Below are positions 56,023-64,000 of a DNA stretch of 64,000 nucleotides, piece after piece; position 1 is the stretch's first letter; the number at the start of each line of letters is the position of its first letter. The stretch is from Stutzerimonas stutzeri. Its GTDB lineage: Bacteria; Pseudomonadota; Gammaproteobacteria; Pseudomonadales; Pseudomonadaceae. The DNA lies in NCBI RefSeq assembly GCF_002890895.1, contig NZ_POUL01000004.1:407291-471290 (forward strand), written 5' to 3'. Below the pieces are notes generated by a model. It had not been told where the DNA came from and made no database searches. It saw nothing but the letters and a program-made list of their open reading frames with translations. The position numbers were made by a program, and so were the translations under genes.

Positions 56023-57744
56023 TTAGCGAGCCAGCAAAACAATCACGGCGATCATCAGCAGCAACGACACACCTTTCCAGAACAGCACCGGGTTGCGCTC
56101 CAGAAGCGGCGGGCGCGCCTTGTTCAGAAAAGCCTGATTTGGCTGGCGCAGCTCGAAAACGAACTCCGACAGCTCCTCGTAGCGCTTGTACGGGTCCGGA
56201 TGCAGCGCCTTGCGCAGCACGTCGTCGATCCAGGCCGGTACGCCGCGGTCGTGCTCGCGGATCGGTTGATAGCTGAGTTTGTTCTGTGCGGCGCGGGTGC
56301 GGCAGCTGGCGACCTGAGTGCCGTAGGGCAGGGCGCCGGTCAGCATCTGATAGGTGATCACCGCCAGCGAAAACATGTCGGATCGCGTGCTACCGCTCTC
56401 GCCGAGAAAGTACTCCGGTGCAGTGTACTGGGCTGTGCCCAGCAGCTCGTTGCGCTCGATGGGCGACGCCACTTCCATGATGCCGGCCACCCGCGTGGAG
56501 CCGAAGTCGATGATTTTCACCGTGCCGGTGGCGTCGATCATGATGTTGGCCGGGCGCAGATCCTGATGCAGCATTTCCAGTCGGTGAAAGGCGCGAACAC
56601 CCTTGGCAATCTGCTCGACGATGCCGCGGACGGTTTCCAGTTCGGGGCACGGGTTGTCGATCATCCATTGCGCCAGCGTCTGGCCTTCGATGTATTCACT
56701 CACGCTGTAGAGGTAGCTGCGTTTGCGCGTCTGCAGGCATGGCTTGGCGACGTGTGCACTATCGATTCGTCGTGCCACCCAGTCCTCCGTGAGGAAACGT
56801 TCCAGGTATTGCACATCCCGCTGCAGATCCATCGAGGGCGTTTTGATGATGACCGTTGCGTGGCTGTCATCATCGGTGGCGAGGTAGACATGGCTGCGGC
56901 TGCTGGCGTGGACTTCTCGCACGATGGTGTAGCCGTCGAATTTGGCTCGCGCCTCGAGGATGGGCGGAAAGGGCAGTTCGGTCAGCTGTTGCAGGAGTTC
57001 GTCGGCAGCCTGCAGTGGCAGCGCCTCGATACGCAGGATTTGCACCGTCAGGTTGTCGTCGCTGCCCTGTTCCAGCGCCTGGGCGACGATGGCCCGTGCG
57101 GCTGCGTCCAGATCATCCGCGTTGTGGGCGATGGCGCCGTTCATCGACGGCGCGCTGACGTACTCGTACACGCCGTCGGTGGCGAGGATAAAGGTGTCGC
57201 CCACGTCGACCGGTTCGGCGCGATAGTCCAGATCCAGTTGCGGGTGAATGCCCAACGCTCGGCTCAGATAGCTCTTGTCTTCCGAGACCCACATGCGGTG
57301 GTCATTGGTCAGCTGCTCGAGCGTAGCGCCCTGAACGCGGTAGATGCGTGAATCGCCCGCATGAAAGAGATGCGCCGTGGTCGATTTGATGACCATGGCG
57401 CTGAAGGTGCATACGTAGCCGCGATCCGGATCGAATCGATGGGGGCTCTGTTGGCCCTGGGCGTGCAGCCAGGAATTGGTCGCCATCAGCACCCGTTGCG
57501 CCGAGGTTTTCACTGACCATGCGTCCGATGTGCAGTAGTAGTCAGCGAAAAAGCCACTGACCGCTGACTCGCTGGCGATATGGCTGACGGCGCTGCTGCT
57601 GATGCCATCGGCCAGGGCGATGGCGATGCCCTTGCTGCTCAGTTGAGGTTCTTTGGGAATGTAGACGCCGTGGAAGTCCTGGTTGGTTTCCTTTACGCCC
57701 TTGTCGGTGTGTTGGCCCACCGAAACCTTGAGTTGACTGCTCAT
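56023..57744 (-). CDS. PP2C phosphatase - Ser/Thr kinase fusion protein
   Basis: 573 residues from ATG 57744 (MSSQLKVSVGQHTDKG). PP2C domain ~1-240 (KETNQDFHG, ALADGISSS, LFHAGDSRIYR, LATDGVYEYV, SDDNLTVQ); Hanks-type kinase ~265-540 with VIIKTP (Lys), HQDLRPANIMID, IDFGSTRV, APEYFLGE; a C-terminal membrane helix. The catalytic HRD is HQD. In P. aeruginosa a homologue lies next to nirB, so a nitrogen-assimilation link is plausible. Confidence 0.93.
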   Translation of the reverse strand: MSSQLKVSVGQHTDKGVKETNQDFHGVYIPKEPQLSSKGIAIALADGISSSAVSHIASESAVSGFFADYYCTSDAWSVKTSAQRVLMATNSWLHAQGQQSPHRFDPDRGYVCTFSAMVIKSTTAHLFHAGDSRIYRVQGATLEQLTNDHRMWVSEDKSYLSRALGIHPQLDLDYRAEPVDVGDTFILATDGVYEYVSAPSMNGAIAHNADDLDAAARAIVAQALEQGSDDNLTVQILRIEALPLQAADELLQQLTELPFPPILEARAKFDGYTIVREVHASSRSHVYLATDDDSHATVIIKTPSMDLQRDVQYLERFLTEDWVARRIDSAHVAKPCLQTRKRSYLYSVSEYIEGQTLAQWMIDNPCPELETVRGIVEQIAKGVRAFHRLEMLHQDLRPANIMIDATGTVKIIDFGSTRVAGIMEVASPIERNELLGTAQYTAPEYFLGESGSTRSDMFSLAVITYQMLTGALPYGTQVASCRTRAAQNKLSYQPIREHDRGVPAWIDDVLRKALHPDPYKRYEELSEFVFELRQPNQAFLNKARPPLLERNPVLFWKGVSLLLMIAVIVLLAR

Positions 57745-57784
57745 GGGATGCAGTGAACCCCGGCTGCCCGGGGTCCACAACCGA

Positions 57785-58600
57785 TCAGCGAACCAGGGCG
57801 CGCTTCGGTGCAGTCCGCACGTGGGTGGTGTAAAGCGTCAGACCGGTGAAGGCCAGACCGCCGACCAGGTTGCCCAAGGCCGTCGGGATTTCGTTCCACA
57901 CCATGTAATCCATGATCGAGAAGTTGCCGCCCATGATCATCGCCGAGGGGAACAGGAACATGTTCACCACCGAATGCTCGAAGCCCATGAAGAAGAACAA
58001 CATGATCGGCATCCACATGGCGATGACCTTGCCGCTGACCGAGGTGGAAATCATCGCGCCGACCACACCCATCGAGACCATCCAGTTGCACAGCATGCCG
58101 CGCAGAAAGATGGTGAACCAGCCAGCGGCACCAAACTCGGCGTAACCCAGCGTACGCGCCTCACCCACGTGAGAGATCTTTTCGCCGACCGGGCCCGGGT
58201 CGGTGGAGAAACCCATGGTGAAGACGAACGCCATCATGAAGGCGACTGTCAGCGCTCCGCCGAAGTTACCCAGAAACACCAGTCCCCAGTTGCGCAGCAC
58301 GCCGTTGACCGTCACGCCCGGACGCTTGTCCAGCAACGCCAGCGGGGTGAGGACGAAGACGCCGGTGAGCAGGTCGAAGCCCATCAGGTAAAGCATGACG
58401 AAACCGACCGGGAACAGCATGGCGCCCACCAGCGGCGAGCCGGTCTGCACGGTAATGGTCACGGCGAATACCGCAGCCAGAGCCAGGATGGCGCCGGCCA
58501 TGAAGGCGCGGATCAGCGTGTCGCGAGTGGACATGAAGACCTTGGACTCACCGGCGTCGACCATTTTGGTGACGAATTCCGAAGGGACGATGTAGGACAT
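57785..58600 (-). CDS. Formate/nitrite transporter family protein
   Basis: 271 residues, six-helix FNT channel: GLVFLGNFGGALTVAF, GMLCNWMVSMGVVGA and GFEHSVVNMFLFPSAM are the family motifs, with the conserved central His and Asn. Downstream of nirD (78 bp), so nitrite (NirC-like) uptake is likely. Confidence 0.94.
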   Translation of the reverse strand: MSYIVPSEFVTKMVDAGESKVFMSTRDTLIRAFMAGAILALAAVFAVTITVQTGSPLVGAMLFPVGFVMLYLMGFDLLTGVFVLTPLALLDKRPGVTVNGVLRNWGLVFLGNFGGALTVAFMMAFVFTMGFSTDPGPVGEKISHVGEARTLGYAEFGAAGWFTIFLRGMLCNWMVSMGVVGAMISTSVSGKVIAMWMPIMLFFFMGFEHSVVNMFLFPSAMIMGGNFSIMDYMVWNEIPTALGNLVGGLAFTGLTLYTTHVRTAPKRALVR

Positions 58601-58678
58601 TTTTCAGTTCTCTGGTTGTGTTGGCAAAGCAGGTCATCCTGCTGTTGGCGTATCGCTACTCGTTGTGCCGGGCCGCGG

Positions 58679-59056
58679 TCAGACCGCGGCAATCTCCACT
58701 GCATCGCCGTTGAGGCGCGCTGGCCATACTTGCAATTGCTGTTCCGGGTACTCCAGGCAGCTGCCATCGGCCAGGCGGAAGTGCTGCTTGTACAGGGGCG
58801 AAGCAATCACCAGGTCGCCTTTCAGCTGCCCCAGAATGCCGCGGCCGATGACATTGGCGCCCGATTTCGGGTCCTTGTTCGAGATGGCGAAGACCTGTTC
58901 GCCGGTTTCGGTATCGGGGAGGTGGAACAGCGCCACCTGTTCTCCCTCGAGCCAGGCGACCACGCCTGAATTGGCAACCAGATCGCGGCGGCTGCACAGG
59001 GCTCGCCAACTGGCGGATTGAACGGAATCAATACGTACGGCGTTGGGCTGGCTCAT
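58679..59056 (-). CDS. nirD: Nitrite reductase small subunit NirD
   Basis: 125-residue Rieske-like subunit of NADH-dependent assimilatory nitrite reductase. The Rieske Cys/His cluster ligands are absent (GVVAWLEGEQVALFHLPD..., SPLYKQHFRLADGSCLEYPE), as usual in NirD. Overlaps nirB by one base (TGATG). Confidence 0.95.
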   Translation of the reverse strand: MSQPNAVRIDSVQSASWRALCSRRDLVANSGVVAWLEGEQVALFHLPDTETGEQVFAISNKDPKSGANVIGRGILGQLKGDLVIASPLYKQHFRLADGSCLEYPEQQLQVWPARLNGDAVEIAAV

Positions 59057-61629
59057 CAGAGCACCTCCTCGGTGACGGGAATCAGGTGAAGTTCGTGTGC
59101 ATGTACCGGCCGGCGCTGGCCGCGTTCCCTGACGAAATGGACGTCCGGGTCGCCGCGCTGGTCGTTGATAAAGGTGCGGAAGCGCTTGAGCTTTTCCGGA
59201 TCATTGATGGCGTTGGCCCATTCGCATTCGTAGCGGTCGACCACCAGCTGCATCTGCGCTTCCAGCTCGGCGGCCAGGTTCAGGCTGTCGTCGATAACCA
59301 CCTCCTTGAGGTAGTCCAGGCCGCCTTCCAGCGATTCACGCCACACCGAGGTGCGCTGCAGCTTGTCCGCGGTACGGATGTAGAACATCAGGAAGCGGTC
59401 GATGTAGCGGATCAGGGTTTCGTCATCGAGATCGGTGGCGAACAGCTCGGCGTGGCGCGGACGCATGCCGCCGTTTCCGGCGACGTACAGGTTCCAGCCG
59501 TTCTCGGTAGCGATCACGCCGATGTCCTTGCTTTGCGCCTCGGCGCATTCGCGGGTGCAACCGGAAACGCCAAACTTGATCTTGTGTGGCGAGCGCAGGC
59601 CCTTGTAACGATCCTCCAGGCGCAGCGCCATGCCGACGCTGTCCTGCACGCCGTAGCGGCACCAGGTGCTGCCGACGCACGACTTCACCGTGCGCAGCGA
59701 CTTGCCGTAGGCGTGACCGGTCTCGAAGCCTGCTTCGATCAGCTCGCCCCAGATGTCCGGAAGTTCGTGTAACTGGGCGCCAAACAGGTCGATGCGCTGG
59801 CCGCCGGTTATCTTGGTATAGAGGTCGTATTTCTTGGCCACCGCACCGAGCGCGATCAGCTTGTCCGGGGTGATTTCACCGCCGGCAATGCGCGGCACCA
59901 CCGAGTAGGTGCCGTTCTTCTGCATGTTCGCCATGAAGGTGTCATTGGTGTCCTGCAGTGGAATCAGCCCTGGGTCGGTGATCGGCTGGTTCCAGCAGGA
60001 CGCGAGAATCGAACCCACGGCCGGTTTGCAGATGTCGCAGCCGGTGTGGCCGCGGCCGTGTTTGGCGAGCAGTTCATCGAAGCTGATGATCCCTTCGACC
60101 CGAACGATCCCGTACAGCTCCTGGCGGGTGTGGGCGAAGTGCTCGCACAGGCTCTTGTCGACTTCGACGCCGCGTGCGGTCAGCTCATGTTCGAAGATCT
60201 GCTTGAGCAGGGCACTGCAACCGCCGCAGCCGGTACCGGCCTTGGTTGCGGCCTTCAGTTCGCCGAGTTCGGTGATGCCGGCGTCGACCTGACAGCACAC
60301 TGCGCCCTTGGTGACGTTGTGGCAGGAGCAGATCGTTGCCGTGTCAGGCAGCGCATCGGCCCCCAGCGTGGGTGCGCCGTCGGACAGCGGCAGGATCAGG
60401 CTGGACGGATCGGCCGGAAGCTTGATGCCGTTCTGCGCGTATTGCAGCAAGGTGTCGTAGTAGCTGTTGTCACCGATTAGCACGGCGCCGATGACGCGTT
60501 TGCCGTCCTCCGACAGCACCAGACGACGATAGCTGGCGTTGGCTTCATCAATGAAACGGTAGCTCTTGGCGCCAGGTTTGGCGGCGTGGGCATCGCCAAT
60601 GGAACCGACATCGACGCCGAGCAGCTTGAGTTTGGTCGACATGTCAGCGCCGCTGAACGGCTGGTGCGGTTCGCCGCAGAGCAGGGCAGCCAGGTTACGC
60701 GCCATGGTGTAGCCGGGGGCGACCAGGCCGAAGACCATACCGTTCCAGGACGCACACTCACCGATGGCAAAGATCGAGGGATCGCTGGTGCGGTAGTCGG
60801 TGTCGATCACCATACCGCCGCGCGGCGCGATTTCCAGCTCGGCGCTGCGGCCCAGGGCATCCTGCGGGCGGATACCGGCAGAGAAAACGATCAGGTCGGT
60901 TTCCAGATACTCACTTCTACCATCAGCACCGTCCTGGAAGTTCATCCGGTAGGCGTATTCCTCGCCGATAACGATCTCCTGCGTGGCGCGTGACAGATGC
61001 ACGCCAACGCCCAGCGCCTCGATGCGAGCTTTGAGTGCGGCGCCGCCTTCTTCATCCAGCTGAACGGGCATCAGGCGCGGCGCGAACTCGACCACATGGG
61101 CTTCGAGGCCGAGCGACTTAAGTGCGTTGGCGGCTTCCAGGCCGAGCAGCCCACCACCGACTACGACGCCTCGCTTGGCATTGCTGGCCGCAGCACGGAT
61201 GGCATCGAGGTCATCCAGGGTGCGGTAGACCAGGCGTGAGTTGCCTTCGGCACCGGGTATCGGTGGCACGAACGGGTAGGAGCCGGTGGCCAGAATCAGC
61301 TTGTCGTAAGCCTGGCGGCCTTCGGCGGTGACCACTTCCTTGCGCTCGCGGTCGATCTCCAGCACTTGCACGCCGAGATGGATGTGCACGCCGTGAGTGG
61401 CGTAGTAGTCGGCTTCGCACATGGCCAGGGAGTCGGCATCACGCCCCCCGAAGTACTCGGACAGATGCACCCGGTCATAAGCGCGCTGGCGCTCCTCGCC
61501 ATACACATGGATCTGGTACTGGCCCAGCGCGCCGCGCTCGACCAGCTGCTCCACGCAGTGGTGACCCACCATCCCGTTGCCGATGACGACCAACGTTTCA
61601 CTTTTGAGCGGGGTGACGATTGCGTTCAT
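59056..61629 (-). CDS. nirB: Nitrite reductase large subunit NirB
   Basis: 857 residues from ATG 61629 (MNAIVTPLKSETLVVIGNG); good GGAGGAA site upstream. Reduces nitrite to ammonium with NADH. FAD and NAD Rossmann regions (VVIGNGMVGHHCVEQLVERG; GVVVGGGLLGLEAANAL), BFD-like [2Fe-2S] (CSCHNVTKGAVCC...CGGC), and siroheme/4Fe-4S ligands (CVGSTWCRYG; GCTRECAEA). The siroheme is supplied by CysG (6305). Long regulated leader. Confidence 0.97.
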   Translation of the reverse strand: MNAIVTPLKSETLVVIGNGMVGHHCVEQLVERGALGQYQIHVYGEERQRAYDRVHLSEYFGGRDADSLAMCEADYYATHGVHIHLGVQVLEIDRERKEVVTAEGRQAYDKLILATGSYPFVPPIPGAEGNSRLVYRTLDDLDAIRAAASNAKRGVVVGGGLLGLEAANALKSLGLEAHVVEFAPRLMPVQLDEEGGAALKARIEALGVGVHLSRATQEIVIGEEYAYRMNFQDGADGRSEYLETDLIVFSAGIRPQDALGRSAELEIAPRGGMVIDTDYRTSDPSIFAIGECASWNGMVFGLVAPGYTMARNLAALLCGEPHQPFSGADMSTKLKLLGVDVGSIGDAHAAKPGAKSYRFIDEANASYRRLVLSEDGKRVIGAVLIGDNSYYDTLLQYAQNGIKLPADPSSLILPLSDGAPTLGADALPDTATICSCHNVTKGAVCCQVDAGITELGELKAATKAGTGCGGCSALLKQIFEHELTARGVEVDKSLCEHFAHTRQELYGIVRVEGIISFDELLAKHGRGHTGCDICKPAVGSILASCWNQPITDPGLIPLQDTNDTFMANMQKNGTYSVVPRIAGGEITPDKLIALGAVAKKYDLYTKITGGQRIDLFGAQLHELPDIWGELIEAGFETGHAYGKSLRTVKSCVGSTWCRYGVQDSVGMALRLEDRYKGLRSPHKIKFGVSGCTRECAEAQSKDIGVIATENGWNLYVAGNGGMRPRHAELFATDLDDETLIRYIDRFLMFYIRTADKLQRTSVWRESLEGGLDYLKEVVIDDSLNLAAELEAQMQLVVDRYECEWANAINDPEKLKRFRTFINDQRGDPDVHFVRERGQRRPVHAHELHLIPVTEEVL

Positions 61630-61678
61630 GCCGGTTCCTCCGTCGACACCGCGTGCGGTGTCGTCGTACAAAAACAAA

Positions 61679-61723
61679 AAAGGCGCCTGGAGCTGTCGAG
61701 CAGCTCCAGGCGCCTTTGCCTGG
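61679..61723 (-). terminator. nirB leader attenuator with ANTAR-type hexaloop
   Basis: On the - strand a 15-17-bp hairpin AAAGGCGCCTGGAGCTG / CAGCTCCAGGCGCCTTT with loop CTCGA (61679-61717) and a T-rich tail (TTTTTGTTTTTG) forms a terminator inside the nirB leader. Its 5' arm can alternatively fold as CCAGGC-AAAGGC-GCCTGG (61723-61706), a stem with a six-base loop whose first base is A and fourth G, the hallmark bound by ANTAR antiterminators (NasT/NasR). The two folds are mutually exclusive. The second hexaloop expected upstream is not clear. Confidence 0.8.
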
Positions 61724-61854
61724 AATTTGAGTGTTGTGGGGTGATGTTCGAGCGACGTTGCCCGCTGCACCCGTCCCGTGCCGTTTACGGCTGAGGGTCT
61801 ACGCTGACCCCGGGATGCACTGCCGAATCAATCGGCAGGCGTTGCATAGGCCAT

Positions 61855-61870
61855 AGCAGGTTGCGTGCCA
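61855..61870 (-). promoter_or_regulatory. Sigma-54-type promoter of nirB
   Basis: On the - strand TGGCACG-CAAC-CTGCT (61870-61855), one mismatch to the -24/-12 consensus TGGCACG-N4-TTGCW. About 130 bp upstream of the leader terminator. Supports NtrC/RpoN control. Confidence 0.7.
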
Positions 61871-61880
61871 TTGCAGCCCG

Positions 61881-61897
61881 TGCACTGTCTGGTGGGG
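61881..61897. promoter_or_regulatory. NtrC-like binding site
   Basis: TGCACTGTCTGGTGGGG resembles the NtrC half-site pair TGCAC-N5-GGTGCA. It is only 11 bp upstream of the -24 element, closer than a typical enhancer; a second weak match (TGCAATGGTGC) lies at about 61986-61996. Confidence 0.45.
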
Positions 61898-62405
61898 CAG
61901 AGCCCTTGAGTAGGTGGGGCGTTGAGACGTGTGATTAGCGTCGCTGTCACAGGGCCATAGAGCCAAATGGGGCGTCTGCATGAGCTGCAATGGTGCGGCA
62001 ACGCCTGAGGGTCCCCATTTGAGGGCATTATCAAACCGGTGTTGGACCTTTGGTCCACGTCAGGCGCCGTTGATGCCTCGGTTCATCAGCGTTCGGCTCC
62101 AGACGCCGGCGACGACGATCACAGTTGCACTGTGGACCTTGCATTGCTGACGCCTCGCGCTTTAAGCGCGAGCGCGGCTTTAGTGGCACTCCCGGGTCGC
62201 TGCGTAGTGCGCAGCACCGACAGGACGGGCTGAGCGGATGTTGAGTGGCTGATGATCCGTGTTTTTTTGGGTGCCGCCGACCGTTTGGCTATTTTTCAGC
62301 TATAGCCATATTCCTGACACAGTGACTTTTTAAGGTGATTCTCCGGTGCCAGAGTGCCGCGCATATCGCACGGCGCCGGCTCCGACCGGATGGAGACACT
62401 GACCC

Positions 62406-63752
62406 ATGCGTATCTCGAAGCCGCTGGTCGTGGCGCTTGTCGCTGCGATTTCCGCCCCCGCCATGGCCGCCAGCAATACCTTGGTGGGTTGGGCCATGAT
62501 GCCTGCCGATACCTTCTCCGATGGCCCGACGTCGGGTCAGATGGCTAGCGCCAATCCCTACGGGACCTTCGCGCCGCCGTATGCAGACCGCCAGCCGGTC
62601 CAGGGTTTTTCCGCCGTGCTGCCGGGAGCAGAAGAAAACAGCTTCATCTTCATGACCGACAACGGCTTCGGTGGGCAAACGAACTCGGCCGACACCTTGC
62701 TGCGCCTGTATAGCGTGCGGCCTGATTTCCGCACGGCCAGCGGCGGCAGCGGCAAGGTCAGCGCAAGCGACTACCTGAGTGGTGCGCCACTGGCGCGTTT
62801 CTCTCATCCGTCTCGGCTGACGCTCAACGACGTCAACCAGAAGCTCGAGCTGCCGATCCAGGCCGACTATCGTTTCTATTACAACGACGGCTCCAAGCCA
62901 CGCGTAGACAGTGCAATCGACTTCGGTCGCCTGCTGACGGGCGCGGACCTGGACGTCGAGTCAGTGCGCCGCGACAAGCATTGCGCCATGTGGTTTGGCG
63001 ATGAGTTCGGCCCCTATCTGATCAAGACCGATGCGTCCGGTACCGTCATGCGCAGCGCCATTTCATTGCCCGGCGTTTACGCACCGCAGCACAAGGACGT
63101 GGTGGCGGGGCGTGCGGCTGCCAACCTGGCCGGGTCGGGCGGTTTCGAAGGCATGGCAATCAACCCGCGCGGTGACCGTTTGTACGCGTTGCTGGAGAAG
63201 ACCGTTGACGGCGATCCGACCGGAACACTGCGTATCAATGAGTTCGATATCGACCAGGAGCGTTACACCGGCAACCGGTTCTTCTATCACCTGCAAGCGC
63301 CCGAACACGCCATCGGCGACATGACGGCCATCGACGAGACGCGCTTTTTGGTCATCGAGCGCAACGGCGCGACGGCCACCGGCGGCACGCCGTTCAAGAA
63401 GATCTACCTGATCGATACGCGCGGCGTCGCCAGTGGCGGGACAGTGCATAAAACTGAGCTGGTCGACCTGATGCAACTAGCTGACCCTGACGACCTGAAC
63501 GGCGATGGCCAACGCTCGTTCAGCTTTCCCTACGTGACCATTGAAAGCGTGTTGCCGCTGGATTCGCGCACCTTGCTGGTGACTAATGACAACAACTTCC
63601 CGTACGGAGGCGGGCGTGGGCTGAATGCGGATGTCACCGAATTCCTGAAGATTCGCCTGGCCAACCCGATTCCCGGCGTCCGTCCGCCCCATGTGCAGCA
63701 GGCCAGAGACGCGCGGCGCTGTGAAATGTCGGCCGGGCTGGGGCAGGGCTGA
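62406..63752 (+). CDS. Esterase-like phytase family protein
   Basis: 448 residues. Signal peptide MRISKPLVVALVAAISAPAMA. Beta-propeller of the esterase-like phytase family (PF13449): GFSAVLPGAEENSFIFMTDNGFGGQTNSADTLLRLY, FGDEFGPYLIKTDASG, GGFEGMAINPRGDRLYALLEK, VTNDNNFPYGGGR. Periplasmic or secreted phosphoesterase of unknown substrate. Confidence 0.93.
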   Translation: MRISKPLVVALVAAISAPAMAASNTLVGWAMMPADTFSDGPTSGQMASANPYGTFAPPYADRQPVQGFSAVLPGAEENSFIFMTDNGFGGQTNSADTLLRLYSVRPDFRTASGGSGKVSASDYLSGAPLARFSHPSRLTLNDVNQKLELPIQADYRFYYNDGSKPRVDSAIDFGRLLTGADLDVESVRRDKHCAMWFGDEFGPYLIKTDASGTVMRSAISLPGVYAPQHKDVVAGRAAANLAGSGGFEGMAINPRGDRLYALLEKTVDGDPTGTLRINEFDIDQERYTGNRFFYHLQAPEHAIGDMTAIDETRFLVIERNGATATGGTPFKKIYLIDTRGVASGGTVHKTELVDLMQLADPDDLNGDGQRSFSFPYVTIESVLPLDSRTLLVTNDNNFPYGGGRGLNADVTEFLKIRLANPIPGVRPPHVQQARDARRCEMSAGLGQG

Positions 63753-63754
63753 GC

Positions 63755-63771
63755 CTCGCTTGTGAGCGAAG
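63755..63771. repeat. REP-like element
   Basis: CTCGCTTGTGAGCGAAG, a short imperfect palindrome of the Pseudomonas REP type, 3 bp after the phytase stop. Confidence 0.5.
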
Positions 63772-63819
63772 TGGCGGACACCAAGTGCGGGGCGCTACAG
63801 CTTACATATCAAGCATCGA

Positions 63820-63847
63820 AAGCTTCGCCAGCAAGCTCGCTCATACA
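63820..63847. repeat. REP-like element
   Basis: AAGCTTCGCCAGCAAGCTCG plus CTCATACAG, a close match to the Pseudomonas REP core (TTCGCGAGCAAGCTCGCTCCTACA). Inverted relative to the copy at 63755, so the pair may be a REPIN. Confidence 0.6.
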
Positions 63848-63893
63848 GCAGGTACCCGCGAGCAAGTATTCCGTGTAGATACCGTCTTGCCCC

Positions 63894-64000
63894 TTAGTGC
63901 GCAATGGCGAGTCTGGGGTCGAAAGGTTGCCCTGACTTGAGCACGCCATAAGCGATGCTCAACAGCTTTCGCATGGCGGCGCAGACAATCTGCTTGCCGC
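63894..64000 (-). mobile_element. IS110-family transposase, 3' end (truncated by window edge)
   Basis: The - strand frame from the right edge reads GKQIVCAAMRKLLSIAYGVLK then SGQPFDPRLAIAH stop, the C-terminal tail characteristic of IS110/IS1111 transposases. Only 35 codons are in the window. IS end must lie between the REP at 63847 and the stop at 63894 or slightly upstream. No start is visible. Confidence 0.85.

Noticed and set aside
61724..61840. First ANTAR hexaloop in the nirB leader
   Set aside because: Candidates (CTGCCG-ATTGATT-CGGCAG at ~61820-61838; AGCGG-GCAACG-TCGCT at ~61750-61766) have the wrong loop size or lack A1/G4.

Overview
The window is a contiguous piece of a high-GC gammaproteobacterial chromosome. 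Protein sequences and gene order (ftsK-lolA-rarA-crcB-serS-cysG, yccA / tusDCBE, nirBD beside a Ser/Thr kinase-phosphatase, an orphan NosR-like protein, KGG-repeat stress protein) point to Pseudomonas sensu lato, most likely the P. stutzeri (Stutzerimonas) group. This placement is inference from family recognition, not a database search.

Layout. 1-7.7 kb: housekeeping block on + (ftsK, cut by the left edge, lolA, rarA, crcB, serS, cysG). 7.7-12 kb: - strand yqjG, a tightly overlapping tusD-tusC-tusB-tusE-ybiB operon (sulfur relay for tRNA 2-thiouridine) and yccA. 12-13.3 kb: tRNA-Ser(UGA) with its own promoter and terminator, then an accessory scar with a second, degenerate copy of the tRNA 3' end plus terminator, a DUF1652 gene and the 3' remnant of a dppF-like ABC ATPase. 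13.3-22.6 kb: transporters (EamA, MFS, CPA antiporter, LysE), ExoD, a KGG-repeat stress protein, a DUF1615 lipoprotein, an animal-CANT1-like apyrase and an AraC regulator. 22.7-26.5 kb: sigF-nrsF facing bufA1-bufB-bufC-doxX, a bufferin (copper/metal-sequestering RiPP) locus with two matching SigF-type promoter boxes. 26.6-34.5 kb: HAD phosphatase, DUF2254, a MucD/DegP protease, small proteins and a 1039-residue hybrid histidine kinase. 34.7-36.2 kb: tandem glycine riboswitch and a DadA-like flavoprotein. 36.4-47.8 kb: FKBP, YkgJ, GNAT, NosR-like, thiolase, CheV, SMP-30, DNA polymerase II, a CaCA exchanger and DUF3079. 47.9-53.3 kb: a six-gene stressosome operon (rsbR-rsbS-rsbT-SpoIIE/RsbX fusion-histidine kinase-hybrid kinase). 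54.2-57.7 kb: SH3/coiled-coil protein, two small hypotheticals and a PP2C/kinase fusion. 57.8-61.6 kb: assimilatory nitrite reductase operon nirB-nirD-FNT transporter. 62.4-64 kb: phytase-like esterase, REP-like repeats and the 3' end of an IS110-family transposase running off the right edge.

Working together: cysG makes the siroheme that NirB needs. The nirB leader carries a sigma-54-type promoter, an NtrC-like site and an ANTAR-type hexaloop overlapping a terminator, a pattern expected of nitrogen control plus nitrate-dependent antitermination. The stressosome proteins form a partner-switching cascade whose likely output is the two downstream histidine kinases instead of a sigma factor. SigF, NrsF and the bufferin genes form a self-contained metal-stress response.
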